From NCBI RefSeq assembly GCF_024499015.1, contig NZ_CP098604.1, positions 4,774,001-4,838,000 of the forward strand: a stretch of 64,000 bases of DNA, in the 5' to 3' direction. Positions 17,380-27,378 of this stretch are shown here, one piece after another. Position 1 is the stretch's first letter; every line of letters starts with the position of its first letter. The notes under the pieces were generated by a model. The model made no database searches and was not told the DNA's origin. It saw only the letters and a program-made list of their open reading frames with translations. The translations under genes were made by a program, and so were the position numbers. Origin of the DNA: Xanthomonas hortorum pv. pelargonii. GTDB lineage: Bacteria > Pseudomonadota > Gammaproteobacteria > Xanthomonadales > Xanthomonadaceae.

Positions 17380-19794
17380 GTGCAGGTCCGGTCATGCAGC
17401 ACGGTGGTGCACGTGCTGACCCGCAGGGAAGTCTGCAAGGCAACCGGTGCCGCACTCGCGGTGCTGGGTGCTGCGCCGGCGGCTTCCGCTGTTGCTGCGC
17501 CTGCCAAGGCAGCCGGCAAGCAATCGCTGCCTGCCGCCGCTGCGGGCGATGCCTTGCAGCTCTGGTATCGCGAACCGGCCAACGAATGGGTACAGGCCTT
17601 GCCGGTCGGCAACGGCCGGCTGGGCGCGATGGTGTGGGGCGGCATTGCCCACGAGCGCCTGCAACTCAACGAAGACACGTTGTACGCAGGCGGCCCGTAC
17701 GACGCCACCAGCCCCGAGGCGCTGGCGGCGTTGCCACAGGTGCGTGCGCTGATCTTTGCCGGGCGTTATGCCGAAGCCGAAGCACTGGCCGACGCCAAGT
17801 TGCTCTCGCGTCCGCTCAAGCAGATGCCATATCAACCGCTGGGCGATCTGCTGCTGGATTTCGACCGTGCCGACGGCATCAGCGAGTACCGCCGTCAGCT
17901 CGATCTGGATACCGGCGTTGCCACCACCACATTCCGTTCCGGCGGCGCTGTGCACCGGCGCGAGGTGTTCGTGTCGGCGCAATCGCAGTGCATCGTGGTG
18001 CGCCTGTCGTGCGATCGCCCCCGTGCGATTTCCTTGCGCGTGGGCATCGATAGCCCGCAGACCGGGGAGGTCACGGTGGAGCAGGGCAGCCTGCTGTTCA
18101 GCGGTCGCAACGGCAGCTTCGCCGGTATCGACGGCAAGCTGCGCTTTGCGTTGCGCGTGTTGCCGCAGATCAAGGGCGGCACGGTCAGCGATCTGCGCGA
18201 CCGCTTGCGCATCGAGGGCGCCGATGAAGTGGTGCTGCTGCTCACTGCCGCCACCAGCTACCAACGCTACGACGCCGTCGATGGCGACCCGCTCGCGCTG
18301 ACTGCAGCGAGTTTGAAAAAAGCAGGCAAGCTGGACTACGCCGCATTGCTGCGTGCGCATCTGGCCGATCATCAGCGGCTTTTCCGGCGCGTGGCAATCG
18401 ACCTGGGCACCAGCGAAGCAGCGGCGCTGCCCACCGACGAACGCGTGCTGGCCTTCGCCAAGGGCAACGATCCGGCAATGGCGGCGCTGTATCACCAGTT
18501 CGGCCGCTATCTGCTGATCTGCAGCTCGCGGCCCGGTTCGCAGCCGGCCAATCTGCAGGGCATCTGGAACGACCTGATGCAGCCGCCGTGGGAAAGCAAG
18601 TACACCATCAACATCAACACCGAGATGAACTACTGGCCCAGCGAGGCCAACGCGCTGCACGAATGCGTCGAACCGCTGGAATCCATGTTGTTCGATCTGG
18701 CCAAAACCGGGGCGCACACCGCACGCGCGATGTACGACGCACCCGGTTGGGTGGTGCACAACAACACCGATCTGTGGCGCCAGGCCGGGCCGATCGATGG
18801 TGCCAAGTGGAGCCTGTGGCCGATGGGCGGCGCGTGGCTGCTGCAACAGCTGTGGGACCGCTGGGATTACGGCCGCGACCGCGCCTATCTGGGCAAGATC
18901 TATCCCTTGTTCAAGGGCGCGGCGGAGTTTTTCGTCGCTACGTTGGTCAAGGATCCGCAAACCGGTGCGATGGTGACCAATCCATCGATGTCGCCGGAAA
19001 ACCAGCATCCGTTCAACGCTGCGCTGTGTGCCGGCCCCACCATGGACGCGCAACTGCTGCGCGATCTGTTCGCGCAATGCATCGCCATGAGCAAGCTGCT
19101 CAAGGTCGACGACGCCTTTGCGCAACAGCTGAGCACGCTGCGCGAGCAACTGCCGCCCAACCGCATCGGCAAGGCAGGGCAGTTGCAGGAATGGCAGCAG
19201 GACTGGGATATGCAGGCGCCGGAGATCCATCACCGTCACGTCTCGCATCTTTACGCCCTGCATCCTTCGAGCCAGATCAATTTGCGCGATACGCCCGAGC
19301 TTGCCGCTGCAGCCAAGCGCACGCTGGAAACACGTGGCGACAACACCACCGGCTGGGGCATCGGCTGGCGCCTGAATCTGTGGGCACGTCTGGCCGATGG
19401 CGAGCATGCGTATCGCATCCTGCAATTGCTGATTTCGCCCGAGCGCACCTACCCGAATCTGTTCGACGCGCATCCGCCGTTCCAGATCGATGGCAACTTC
19501 GGCGGCACCGCCGGCATCACCGAGATGCTGTTACAAAGTTGGGGTGGCAGCGTGTTCTTGCTGCCCGCATTGCCCAGTGCCTGGCCGCGCGGCAGTGTGC
19601 GCGGCTTGCGCGTGCGCGGCGGTGCCAGCGTGGACCTGGAATGGGACGGCGGTCGCCTGCAGCAGGCACGCGTACACAGCGACCGTGGCGGGCGCTATCA
19701 ACTGTCTTACGCAGGGCAGACCCTGGACCTGGAACTGGGCGCCGGTCGCACCCAGCAGGTCGGCCTCAACAACAACCGATTGGTGACGCAATGA
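17380..19794 (+). CDS. GH95 alpha-L-fucosidase
   Basis: The enzyme removes alpha-1,2-linked fucose from galactosyl side chains of xyloglucan. The product is about 804 residues. The N-terminus holds a twin-arginine-like signal (LTRREVCKATGAALAVLG), ending near ASA. The family core is clear: YREPANEWVQALPVGNGRLG at the N-terminal beta domain, the helical barrel with INTEMNYWPSEAN, HRHVSHLYALHP, and QIDGNFGGTAG with the putative catalytic Asp704. The start is uncertain: GTG 17380 has AAGG seven bases upstream, and GTG 17404, 17407 and 17413 are alternatives. The stop overlaps the xylB ATG (ATGA at 19791), implying coupling. Confidence 0.92.
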   Translation: MQVRSCSTVVHVLTRREVCKATGAALAVLGAAPAASAVAAPAKAAGKQSLPAAAAGDALQLWYREPANEWVQALPVGNGRLGAMVWGGIAHERLQLNEDTLYAGGPYDATSPEALAALPQVRALIFAGRYAEAEALADAKLLSRPLKQMPYQPLGDLLLDFDRADGISEYRRQLDLDTGVATTTFRSGGAVHRREVFVSAQSQCIVVRLSCDRPRAISLRVGIDSPQTGEVTVEQGSLLFSGRNGSFAGIDGKLRFALRVLPQIKGGTVSDLRDRLRIEGADEVVLLLTAATSYQRYDAVDGDPLALTAASLKKAGKLDYAALLRAHLADHQRLFRRVAIDLGTSEAAALPTDERVLAFAKGNDPAMAALYHQFGRYLLICSSRPGSQPANLQGIWNDLMQPPWESKYTININTEMNYWPSEANALHECVEPLESMLFDLAKTGAHTARAMYDAPGWVVHNNTDLWRQAGPIDGAKWSLWPMGGAWLLQQLWDRWDYGRDRAYLGKIYPLFKGAAEFFVATLVKDPQTGAMVTNPSMSPENQHPFNAALCAGPTMDAQLLRDLFAQCIAMSKLLKVDDAFAQQLSTLREQLPPNRIGKAGQLQEWQQDWDMQAPEIHHRHVSHLYALHPSSQINLRDTPELAAAAKRTLETRGDNTTGWGIGWRLNLWARLADGEHAYRILQLLISPERTYPNLFDAHPPFQIDGNFGGTAGITEMLLQSWGGSVFLLPALPSAWPRGSVRGLRVRGGASVDLEWDGGRLQQARVHSDRGGRYQLSYAGQTLDLELGAGRTQQVGLNNNRLVTQ

Positions 19795-21284
19795 GCTTGT
19801 ACATAGGACTGGATGTGGGCACGCAGAGCGTCAAGCTGGTGGCCTACGATCCGCAAGAGCGCGCCGTGGTGGCCACCATCGCCGCACCCATGGAACTGAT
19901 CAGCCGCGACGACGGCACCCGCGAGCAGCAGGCGCAGTGGTGGATCGACGGCATCGTGCATTGCTTCGCGCAGCTCGACGGCGAGCTGCGTGCGCAGGTG
20001 CGCGGCATCTCGGTGTCCGGCCAGCAGCATGGCTTTGTGCCGGTGGCCGCCGATGGCAGCGTCACCGCACCGGTGAAGCTGTGGTGCGACACCAGCACCG
20101 CGCGGGAGTGCGACGAGATCATGGATGCGGTGGGCGGCGTGGCCGGCAGTGTGGCCACCGCAGGCAACCCGATCATGGCCGGCTATACCGCCTCCAAATT
20201 GCCGTGGACGCGCAAGCATCGCCCCGAAGCGTACGCGGCGATGACCACGGTGATGCTGCCGCACGATTACGTGAACTTCTGGCTCACCGGCGAGCGTTTT
20301 GCCGAAGTGGGCGATGCCTCCGGCACCGGCTGGCTGGATGTGCGTACGCGGCAGTGGTCCGAGCGCATGCTCGGCGCGGTCGATGCGCAGCGTGATCTGC
20401 GCGCTGCATTGCCGCCGCTGGTGGAAACCGGCGCGGTGTATGCGTTGTCCGACGCAGCTGCAGAGGCGCTGAATCTGCCCGCCGGCGTGCGGGTCACCAC
20501 CGGCGGTGGCGACAACATGATGGCCGCGATCGGCACCGGCAATGTCGTGCCGGGTCGCCTGACCATGAGCCTGGGTACTTCCGGCACCTTGTTCGCGTAT
20601 GCCGATCACCCGGTGGTGGACGACGACGCACGCTGGGCCGCGTTCTGCTCGTCCAGCGGCGGCTGGCTGCCGCTGATCTGCACGATGAACTGCACCGTCG
20701 CCACCGAGGCGGTGATGCAGATGTTCTCCATCACCCGCGAACAGACCGAAGCGCTGATCGCCAGCACCACACCGGGCGCCGATGGCCTGGTGTTGTTGCC
20801 GTTCTTCAACGGCGAGCGCACCCCGAATCTGCCGTCCGCACGCGGCTGCCTGTTCGGCATGGAGTTGCACAACACCACGCCGGCGCACTTCTATCGCGCC
20901 GCGATGGAAGGAGCGACCTACAGCCTGCGCAACGGCTTCGACGCCTTCGTTGCCGCAGGCCTGCAGTTCGACACCATCCTGCTCACCGGCGGCGGCAGCA
21001 AGAGCGCGCAGTGGCGGCAGATGGTGGCCGATATCTTCAATCTGCAGGTCGTGGTGCCGACCCAGCCCGAGGGGGCCGCATTCGGTGCCGCGCTGCAGGC
21101 GTTGTGGGCGTGCGATCGCGACGATGGCGGTGCAGACGCCTTGTCGGATGTGGTGCTGGAGCATCTGCAGATCGACGAGGCGCTATCGGCACGCCCGGAT
21201 CCGCAGCGCGTGGCCCAGTATCAGCAGCATTACCAGAACTTCCTCAAGCACCTGCAGGTCGTCAGCCCGCTCTACGCCGGCTGA
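19791..21284 (+). CDS. xylB: xylulokinase
   Basis: The enzyme phosphorylates D-xylulose to xylulose-5-phosphate with ATP, in the cytoplasm. The product is 497 residues of the FGGY kinase family: phosphate-binding LDVGTQSVK at residues 6-14, SGQQHG near 75-80, the second-domain GTSGTLF, and the C-terminal LLTGGGSKSAQWRQM. It overlaps the GH95 stop by four bases and precedes xylA by 48 bases, so it is co-transcribed with the glycosidases that generate its sugar. A kinase of this family could take another ketose, but the adjacent xylA makes xylulose the best reading. Confidence 0.95.
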   Translation: MSLYIGLDVGTQSVKLVAYDPQERAVVATIAAPMELISRDDGTREQQAQWWIDGIVHCFAQLDGELRAQVRGISVSGQQHGFVPVAADGSVTAPVKLWCDTSTARECDEIMDAVGGVAGSVATAGNPIMAGYTASKLPWTRKHRPEAYAAMTTVMLPHDYVNFWLTGERFAEVGDASGTGWLDVRTRQWSERMLGAVDAQRDLRAALPPLVETGAVYALSDAAAEALNLPAGVRVTTGGGDNMMAAIGTGNVVPGRLTMSLGTSGTLFAYADHPVVDDDARWAAFCSSSGGWLPLICTMNCTVATEAVMQMFSITREQTEALIASTTPGADGLVLLPFFNGERTPNLPSARGCLFGMELHNTTPAHFYRAAMEGATYSLRNGFDAFVAAGLQFDTILLTGGGSKSAQWRQMVADIFNLQVVVPTQPEGAAFGAALQALWACDRDDGGADALSDVVLEHLQIDEALSARPDPQRVAQYQQHYQNFLKHLQVVSPLYAG

Positions 21285-21332
21285 TCGACAACACCCTTTA
21301 CAACTCCCCCAGCAGCAAGGACATCTCACCCC

Positions 21333-22670
21333 ATGAGCAACACCGTCTACATCGGCGCCAAAGAATATTTCCCCGGCATCGGTAAGATCGGCTTCGAAGG
21401 CCGCGATTCTGACAACCCGCTGGCCTTCAAGGTCTACGACGCCAACAAGCAGATCGGCGACAAGACCATGGCCGAGCATCTGCGCTTTGCCGTGGCCTAC
21501 TGGCACAGCTTCTGCGGCAACGGCGCCGATCCGTTCGGCCCGGGCACGCGTGCGTACCCGTGGGATATCGGCAACACCGCGTTGAATCGCGCCGAAGCCA
21601 AGGCCGATGCCGCGTTCGAATTCTTCACCAAGCTCGGCGTGCCGTACTACTGCTTCCATGACATCGACCTGTCGCCGGATGCCGACGACATCGATGAGTA
21701 CGAAAGCAACCTCAAGCACATGGTGGGTATCGCCAAGCAGCGCCAGGCCGATACCGGCGTCAAGCTGTTGTGGGGCACGGCGAACCTGTTCTCGCACCCG
21801 CGCTACATGAATGGTGCCTCGACCAATCCGGACTTCAATGTGGTGGCGCGTGCAGCGGTGCAGGTCAAAGCTGCGATCGATGCAACCGTCGAGTTGGGCG
21901 GCGAGAACTACGTGTTCTGGGGCGGCCGCGAAGGCTATGCCTGCCTGCACAACACGCAGATGAAGCGCGAGCAGGACAACATGGCGCGCTTCCTCACCCT
22001 GGCACGCGACTACGGGCGTGCGATCGGGTTCACCGGCAACTTCCTGATCGAACCCAAGCCGATGGAGCCGATGAAGCACCAGTACGACTTCGACAGCGCC
22101 ACAGTGATCGGCTTCCTGCGCCAGCACGGCCTGGACCAGGATTTCAAGCTCAATATCGAAGCCAACCACGCCACGCTCTCGGGTCATAGCTTCGAGCACG
22201 ATCTGCAAGTCGCCTCCGATGCCGGCCTGCTCGGCAGCATCGACGCCAACCGCGGCAATCCGCAGAATGGCTGGGATACCGACCAGTTCCCGACCGACCT
22301 GTACGACACCGTCGGCGCGATGCTGGTGGTGCTGCGGCAGGGCGGGCTGGCACCGGGCGGTTTGAATTTCGATGCCAAGGTGCGGCGCGAATCGTCCGAT
22401 CCGCAGGATCTGTTCCTGGCGCACATCGGCGGCATGGACGCGTTCGCACGCGGGCTGGAAGTGGCCAACGCGCTGCTGACGTCCTCGCCGTTGGAGCAGT
22501 GGCGCGCCGAGCGTTACGCCAGCTTCGACAGCGGCGCCGGTGCGGCATTCGCCGATGGCACCAGCACGCTGGTGGATGTGGCAAATCATGCGGCCGGCAA
22601 TGAACCAAAGCAGATCAGCGGCCGCCAGGAAGCCTACGAGAACCTGATCAATCAGTATCTGACGCGTTGA
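21333..22670 (+). CDS. xylA: xylose isomerase
   Basis: The enzyme interconverts D-xylose and D-xylulose using two divalent metal ions. The product is 445 residues, the length of class II xylose isomerases. Typical blocks are [29 protein letters not shown] with the catalytic histidine, [19 protein letters not shown], and the metal-binding NIEANHATL and [11 protein letters not shown]. It sits between xylB and xylE in the order expected of a xylose module attached to xyloglucan breakdown. Confidence 0.97.
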   Translation: MSNTVYIGAKEYFPGIGKIGFEGRDSDNPLAFKVYDANKQIGDKTMAEHLRFAVAYWHSFCGNGADPFGPGTRAYPWDIGNTALNRAEAKADAAFEFFTKLGVPYYCFHDIDLSPDADDIDEYESNLKHMVGIAKQRQADTGVKLLWGTANLFSHPRYMNGASTNPDFNVVARAAVQVKAAIDATVELGGENYVFWGGREGYACLHNTQMKREQDNMARFLTLARDYGRAIGFTGNFLIEPKPMEPMKHQYDFDSATVIGFLRQHGLDQDFKLNIEANHATLSGHSFEHDLQVASDAGLLGSIDANRGNPQNGWDTDQFPTDLYDTVGAMLVVLRQGGLAPGGLNFDAKVRRESSDPQDLFLAHIGGMDAFARGLEVANALLTSSPLEQWRAERYASFDSGAGAAFADGTSTLVDVANHAAGNEPKQISGRQEAYENLINQYLTR

Positions 22671-22755
22671 TGTCCCGTGGCCGGCGGCGCATTGCGTCGC
22701 CGGCCGATGCCGGCCACCCCCATGGCCGCTCCTTTGCATGCTTCCAGGTGAATCC

Positions 22756-24183
22756 ATGTCCAGTGTCTCCGTAAACGGCGCCCCCGATGCCGGTGAGAAC
22801 ACCCGTTTTATCGTCCTGATCAGTTGCGTAGCCACGATCGGCGGATTTTTGTTCGGTTTCGATAGCGGCGTGATCAACGGCACTGTCGATGGCCTGAAGC
22901 AGACCTTCAATTCCAGTGCCGCCGAGACCGGGTTCGAAGTCGCCTCGATGCTGCTGGGTTGCGCCATCGGCGCCTTCTTTGCCGGCCGCCTGGCCGACCG
23001 CTGGGGCCGCCGCGCGGTCCTGATCATTTCTGCAGCGCTGTTCCTGCTCTCGGCCATTGGCGCCGGTGCCTCGCACAGCTCCGGCTTTTTCATCTTCGCT
23101 CGCGTGATGGGCGGCTTTGCGGTGGGCGCGGCCAGCGTCATCTCACCGGCCTACATCGCCGAGGTCGCCTCCGCGCGCTATCGCGGCCGGCTCGCCACCA
23201 TGCAGCAGATCGCCATCATCAGCGGGCTGTTCTGCGCGTTCCTAAGCAACTACCTGCTGGCCAACGCCGCCGGTGCCTCCACCGAGCCGCTGTGGGGCGG
23301 GCAGGCCGCATGGCGCTGGATGTTCTGGATGCAGGCGATTCCCTCGCTGGCGTTCCTGTTATTGCTGCTGGTCATCCCGGAGAGCCCGCGCTACCTGGTG
23401 GTGAAGGGCCGTCGCGAGCAGGCGCTGGTGGTGCTCAAGCGGCTGTACGGCAACGCCGCCGCCCAGACCAAGCTGACCGAAATCTCGGCGTCCATGTCGG
23501 CCGACCAGCACAAGCCCAAGTTCTCCGACCTGATCAACAAGGCCACCGGCAAGGTCCGCTCCATCGTCTGGATCGGCGTGGGCCTGGCAGTGTTCCAGCA
23601 ACTGGTCGGCATCAACGTGGTGTTCTACTACGGCGCGGTGCTGTGGCAGGCGGTGGGCTTCTCCGAGCAGGATGCACTGCTGATCAACGTGCTCTCCGGT
23701 GGCCTCAGCATCGGCGCCTGCCTGGTCACGGTGATGCTGGTCGACAAGATCGGCCGCAAGCCGCTGCTGTGGATCGGTTCGGTCGGTATGGCGGTGTCGC
23801 TGGCCCTGGTGACCTATGCCTTCGCCACCGCCTCGCTGGATGCCACCGGCAAGCTCGCCATGTCCGATGCCATGGGCATGCTCGCGCTGGTGGCCGCCAA
23901 CGTCTACGTGGTGTTCTTCAACGCCTCGTGGGGCCCGGTGATGTGGGTGATGCTGGGCGAGATGTTCCCCAACCAGATCCGCGGCTCGGGCCTGGCGATC
24001 GCCGGTGCCGCGCAGTGGACCTCCAACTTCGCCATCACCGTCAGCTTCCCGATCCTGCTCGGCAGCATTGGTCTAGCCGGCGCCTACGGCATCTACACCG
24101 TCGCCGCCTTCATCTCGGTGTTCTTCGTCCTCAAGTACGTCTACGAGACCAAGGGCAAAGAGCTGGAGCAGATGGAAGGCTGA
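22756..24183 (+). CDS. xylE: D-xylose:proton symporter, MFS sugar porter
   Basis: This is an inner-membrane carrier of the sugar porter family, which brings xylose into the cytoplasm. The product is 475 residues with 12 predicted membrane segments. Family motifs are GFLFGFDSGVINGT in segment 1, RLADRWGRR in loop 2-3, PESPRYLV after segment 6, QQLVGINVVFYYG in segment 7 and YETKGKELEQ at the end. The ATG at 22756 has AGGTGA five bases upstream and is preferred to the ATG at 22738. The gene ends the cluster; a strong hairpin follows at 24217. Confidence 0.93.
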   Translation: MSSVSVNGAPDAGENTRFIVLISCVATIGGFLFGFDSGVINGTVDGLKQTFNSSAAETGFEVASMLLGCAIGAFFAGRLADRWGRRAVLIISAALFLLSAIGAGASHSSGFFIFARVMGGFAVGAASVISPAYIAEVASARYRGRLATMQQIAIISGLFCAFLSNYLLANAAGASTEPLWGGQAAWRWMFWMQAIPSLAFLLLLLVIPESPRYLVVKGRREQALVVLKRLYGNAAAQTKLTEISASMSADQHKPKFSDLINKATGKVRSIVWIGVGLAVFQQLVGINVVFYYGAVLWQAVGFSEQDALLINVLSGGLSIGACLVTVMLVDKIGRKPLLWIGSVGMAVSLALVTYAFATASLDATGKLAMSDAMGMLALVAANVYVVFFNASWGPVMWVMLGEMFPNQIRGSGLAIAGAAQWTSNFAITVSFPILLGSIGLAGAYGIYTVAAFISVFFVLKYVYETKGKELEQMEG

Positions 24184-24216
24184 TTCTGTCTGTTATGCCG
24201 ATATCGGCATGGAAGA

Positions 24217-24249
24217 CGAACAAGGCCGCGCAATGCGCGGCCTTGTTCG
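24217..24249 (+). terminator. terminator of the xyloglucan/xylose cluster
   Basis: A perfect 15-base stem (24217-24231 with 24235-24249; it contains AAGGCCGCGC) closes on a three-base loop AAT. Only a short T-rich tail follows on either strand, so it may act bidirectionally. A separate 16-base perfect palindrome lies at 24195-24210 (ATGCCGATATCGGCAT). Confidence 0.75.
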
Positions 24250-24567
24250 TTGATGATCCCGTCTGAGGTCTTGCCGATGTCTCGCATGCCCTGCATCGCT
24301 GCAAGCGCCTCAATGACCTGGCTGTCATCGTGGAGCTGGATTGGGTGCATGCGCCTTCTCGTGACTGCCTGTTGCTCTGGCCTGTGCTGTATGAGGCTGC
24401 TTGTTTCCTGCGTGGCCCAACGCACCAGCAAAGTGCAATGCACGTCTTCCACGGCGATAACCGCCTGGAAGCACACTGGCTCTTTTGCAAATTGTGCGCC
24501 ACCGCTATACTCCAACAGGCAGTTTCCCTCCAGACTAGGGCGAATCGTGGAACCAAGGAGCGGTGGT
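24250..24567. other. intergenic, no supported gene
   Basis: I see no convincing gene here. A minus-strand frame (24515-24141) starts on a TTG without a ribosome binding site and runs through the terminator hairpin, so I leave it out. AAGGAG at 24555-24560 belongs to the next gene. Confidence 0.5.
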
Positions 24568-26116
24568 ATGGCGGTAGTAAGGGAAATCTTTAGGGGCGCG
24601 CTGGTTAGCGCTTGCTATTGCCTAGCATTCCTGTCGCTTTGGTATTGCTCCATCGACCAGTGGTACCTACCTGTCGGCTTGCGTGTTGTAACCTTGCTAT
24701 TCAGACCTTATCGCGAGTGGCCATTCCTGTTGGCAGGAGATGCGGCCGCAATGCTTTGGCTGCGTGTTCCACTTTCGCAACGTCAGGGATACGATCTGAC
24801 ATGGGCATACATAAGTCCGCTTGTTCATGCCCCCATGATCGCGTTCGTCATTTGGTTGGCACGCCATCATGCCAGTAAGCTGCTTCAGCAGACTCCTTTC
24901 TTAATTCCATTGGCGATTGCCATTGGGTTTTTTAATTCATTGTGGAGCATTGTCCTTAATGCCAGCCTTGGTGGGCCGAGCACGGACAAAGTCCTGGAAT
25001 TCCTTATTCGCTATTGGTTGGGAAGCTATCTGGGGATATTGATTTTCTTGCTTCCGGTTATGTTGTGGTCACCTCGAAAACGAGAGCCAGCGCGCATAGA
25101 CCTGCCCCGAGATCTTGGAGTGTCGGTTGTCGTCATTCTTGTGCTTTTCTATATCCTCGGCTACACGCGGGAGCCATTACTTCGAGAGATGCTGATGGCT
25201 GCGCTGATAGGGCCTGCGATTGTCTTGACGCGTCGTCACGGGTGGACAGGGACCGCTCTCGGGACGCTGCTTGCAAACTTCGCTTTGGCAATAACCTTGC
25301 CAAAGACGTATGAAATTGGATATTACAATCAGAGCCTTTTCGAAGTTCAAATTTTCCATGTAATTGTCAGTACCTTTTTATTCGTCTTTGGCGTACGGTT
25401 CGTCAGGCCGTTGAAGCGATTTGACACTATCGGGCGAATTAAAGCGGATGCTCAAAAGGCCATTCAAGCTAGTTATCTCGCGGCTGAGCGAACATTGCGG
25501 GATCGGGTTGTGGAATACTCCGATATCAACGTTCAGATGAATAGGATGCGTAAATCGGTCGTGGCAGATCTTCGGGAGCGTGGTCACCATGCGGCAGCAA
25601 TGGAGATAACACGCGTGGCCGTTCTGGAGTCGCAACTTCTACATGAATATGTTGCGGCTTTATATCCATTGGAAATTGAAACGCATGGCCTGTTTCGAAC
25701 GCTGCGTTCGGCTGCGTTTGAGAGGTTGAATTCCACCAAGCTCGACTGTCTATTGCAGGGGATTGTCAGCAGCTTTCGCTTGGACTGCAGCTTGCGGCTT
25801 ATCGCTGCACACTGAACGCATTGGAACTTTTGCCTGCGTCCAATAAGCATTTCATACATGCGCGTGTCTGGCGCGGTAGAGGGGGCAAGGGATCGTCATG
25901 AGAGTTTTCGCCGATACTTCTTTGGTAGATTCCGTGCGGCGTGAATCCCCTGAGGACGAACATGAATTTCGGGCCCGGCTTAAGTCGCATGGCGGCTTGT
26001 TTCGTCGCCGCCATGCGTTAGTACTTACCTTCCTCGTGGCCGAGACATCTGCTGTTACCGCGTTGGAGAGACCTTCCAGCGTTCCGCGTTGGCTTTCCGC
26101 TCGACATGCACGGTAA
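24568..26116 (+). pseudogene. MASE1-like multi-pass membrane sensor protein, two frameshifts
   Basis: The ATG at 24568 follows AAGGAG. The first 416 codons encode a membrane domain with about eight hydrophobic segments of MASE1 character (YLPVGLRVVTLLF, then FLIPLAIAIGFFNSLW) and a cytoplasmic helical region (YLAAERTLRDRVVEYSDINV). The frame closes at 25815, but the family-like sequence continues in two other frames: LQLAAYRCTLNALELLPASN (about 25787-25890) and RVFADTSLVDSVRRESPEDE (from 25901) to LTFLVAE near 26045. Each step is explained by one lost base, near 25785 and near 25893. The intact protein would sense an unknown signal at the inner membrane. GC content is lower than in neighbours. 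The MASE1 assignment is from overall pattern and is moderate. Confidence 0.65.
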
Positions 26117-26524
26117 AGTGTGCAGTCTGGTATACCATTTGCGCGTTAGGTCCTAGCTCAGTCGCAGACGTTGCCGACGAATTTGCCCAAATTGTATTAG
26201 CTGCCGGTACTGTGACGCGATCAGCATCCTTGCCCATCGGCAGTACCCAAAGCGCATTGTCAACGCGTGCGACCACTGCTCTAACTCCCCGGCGACGTCA
26301 TTGATTTGCAGATATGTCACGCCGTCACGTTGGAACTCGTAGATCGACCAAGCGGGATCTAAGGTGAGGTTGGCAGCTGCAGGGCTACGTTCCCCCAATC
26401 CCGTTGTTGCTTGGGCGCCTACACCGCCTGCGCAGCATCCGCCAGTTTGAGCCGAGACTTGGCCTGCCATCAAAGCGCAGGCCAGGACACACATAACCTT
26501 CAACGTATTTGCTTTAACTTCCAT
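26055..26524 (-). pseudogene. small secreted hypothetical protein, one frameshift
   Basis: The ATG at 26524 opens a signal peptide (VMCVLACALMAGQVSA) followed by a Cys/Gly-rich stretch QTGGCCAGGVGAQ and a globular part FQRDGVTYLQINDVAG. At about 26282 the frame must shift: the next frame reads VRAVVARVDNALWVLPMGKD and continues to 26055. One lost base explains the break. Its 3' end overlaps that of the membrane sensor gene by 62 bases, tail to tail. The function is unknown. Confidence 0.6.
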
Positions 26525-26933
26525 GGGTTTCGCCTTCCCCTGCTAGGGGCGATTTTGCCTGCAATTCAGGCTCGCCTACGGTACGTCCATACGGCTATTC
26601 GGTGTTGTGTTTGTCGCAAAAATTACTGGACTAAAGTGATGCTGCCTCGATGCGTTTTCGCGTGTGAGTTGGCACAAGCTTTTGCACTGCTCTAGGCTAC
26701 TTCAAATTGCTAATTCACCGAAGTGTCCGCTAAGAGTATTCAGAGTCATTTATTTGACATGTTTATAAAGCGCGGGGCGCTGATCCAGGTGCGCGGCTGC
26801 ATTGCGGTTTTATTGGGCAGTAGTGACTCATCGCAAGGTGTAATCTCATCTTGTCTCGTCAGACGGAGATATTGCTCAGTTCGGTAGAAGTGTGGCTGTG
26901 CAAAGGCGTTCTGAAGGCCTTGGTGTTATTGAA
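26525..26933. other. intergenic, AT-richer, no supported gene
   Basis: About 410 bases of lower GC than the surroundings. I see no open frame with a ribosome binding site and coding character. An isolated TTGACA at 26755-26760 lacks a matching -10. Confidence 0.4.
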
Positions 26934-27158
26934 TTAATGCTCCGGCCCTAGATCCATCCGAGCACGTTCGAACCACTCAATCACGTGCTGGTGATGCGCC
27001 TGGCCCCAGCGACGCAGGAATTGCTGGGTGTGGTGATCGTTGGAGTTGCGCAGGCTGGTCAGGCGCTCGGCGATGAAGGGAGCGATCAGTGGCTGTGCGC
27101 AGTCGACCTCGATGCAGTGGCGCCAGGCGGTGTAGCTGTCGGGAAGGGGGGCAGACAT
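26934..27158 (-). CDS. conserved small hypothetical protein
   Basis: The frame gives 74 residues from the ATG at 27158, with GGAG eight bases upstream. The peptide is soluble and His/Arg-rich (SNDHHTQQFLRRWGQAHHQH), with no signal peptide or membrane segment. It is divergent from the amidase gene. I do not recognise its function. The ribosome binding site and start context make it a plausible real gene. Confidence 0.55.
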   Translation of the reverse strand: MSAPLPDSYTAWRHCIEVDCAQPLIAPFIAERLTSLRNSNDHHTQQFLRRWGQAHHQHVIEWFERARMDLGPEH

Positions 27159-27233
27159 TGGGCGGGCTCCGGTAGGCGAGGAAATGAACGTGAAGACGCA
27201 GGTGAGCAAGCACGGGCTTGCTTTTGCGCTTTG

Positions 27234-27252
27234 AGTGTTACTTTATAACACT
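27234..27252 (+). promoter_or_regulatory. perfect palindrome upstream of amidase gene
   Basis: AGTGTTA-cttta-TAACACT is a perfect 7-base inverted repeat over 27234-27252, in the divergent gap between the hypothetical gene and amiC. TATAAC within it could be a -10. It looks like a dimeric repressor site; the regulator is unknown. Confidence 0.4.
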
Positions 27253-27378
27253 TCATCTCCATTGCTCAGCCTGGCCTCCCGTGTCGTGTTCAATGCCGTT
27301 GTGCATGTGCTCCAAGTCGAGTCGGTCACCACACCGGAGGTGGCGACGCCGCTGTACCGATCGTCCGGGAAGGGCGCC

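Noticed and set aside
14343..17708. 1121-codon antisense frame under the GH31 gene
   Set aside because: Composition-driven shadow with Ala/Val/Leu/Gln/His repeats; the opposite strand has a complete alpha-xylosidase.
24141..24515. Minus-strand 124-codon frame after xylE
   Set aside because: Starts on TTG without a ribosome binding site, passes through the terminator and into xylE; no family resemblance.
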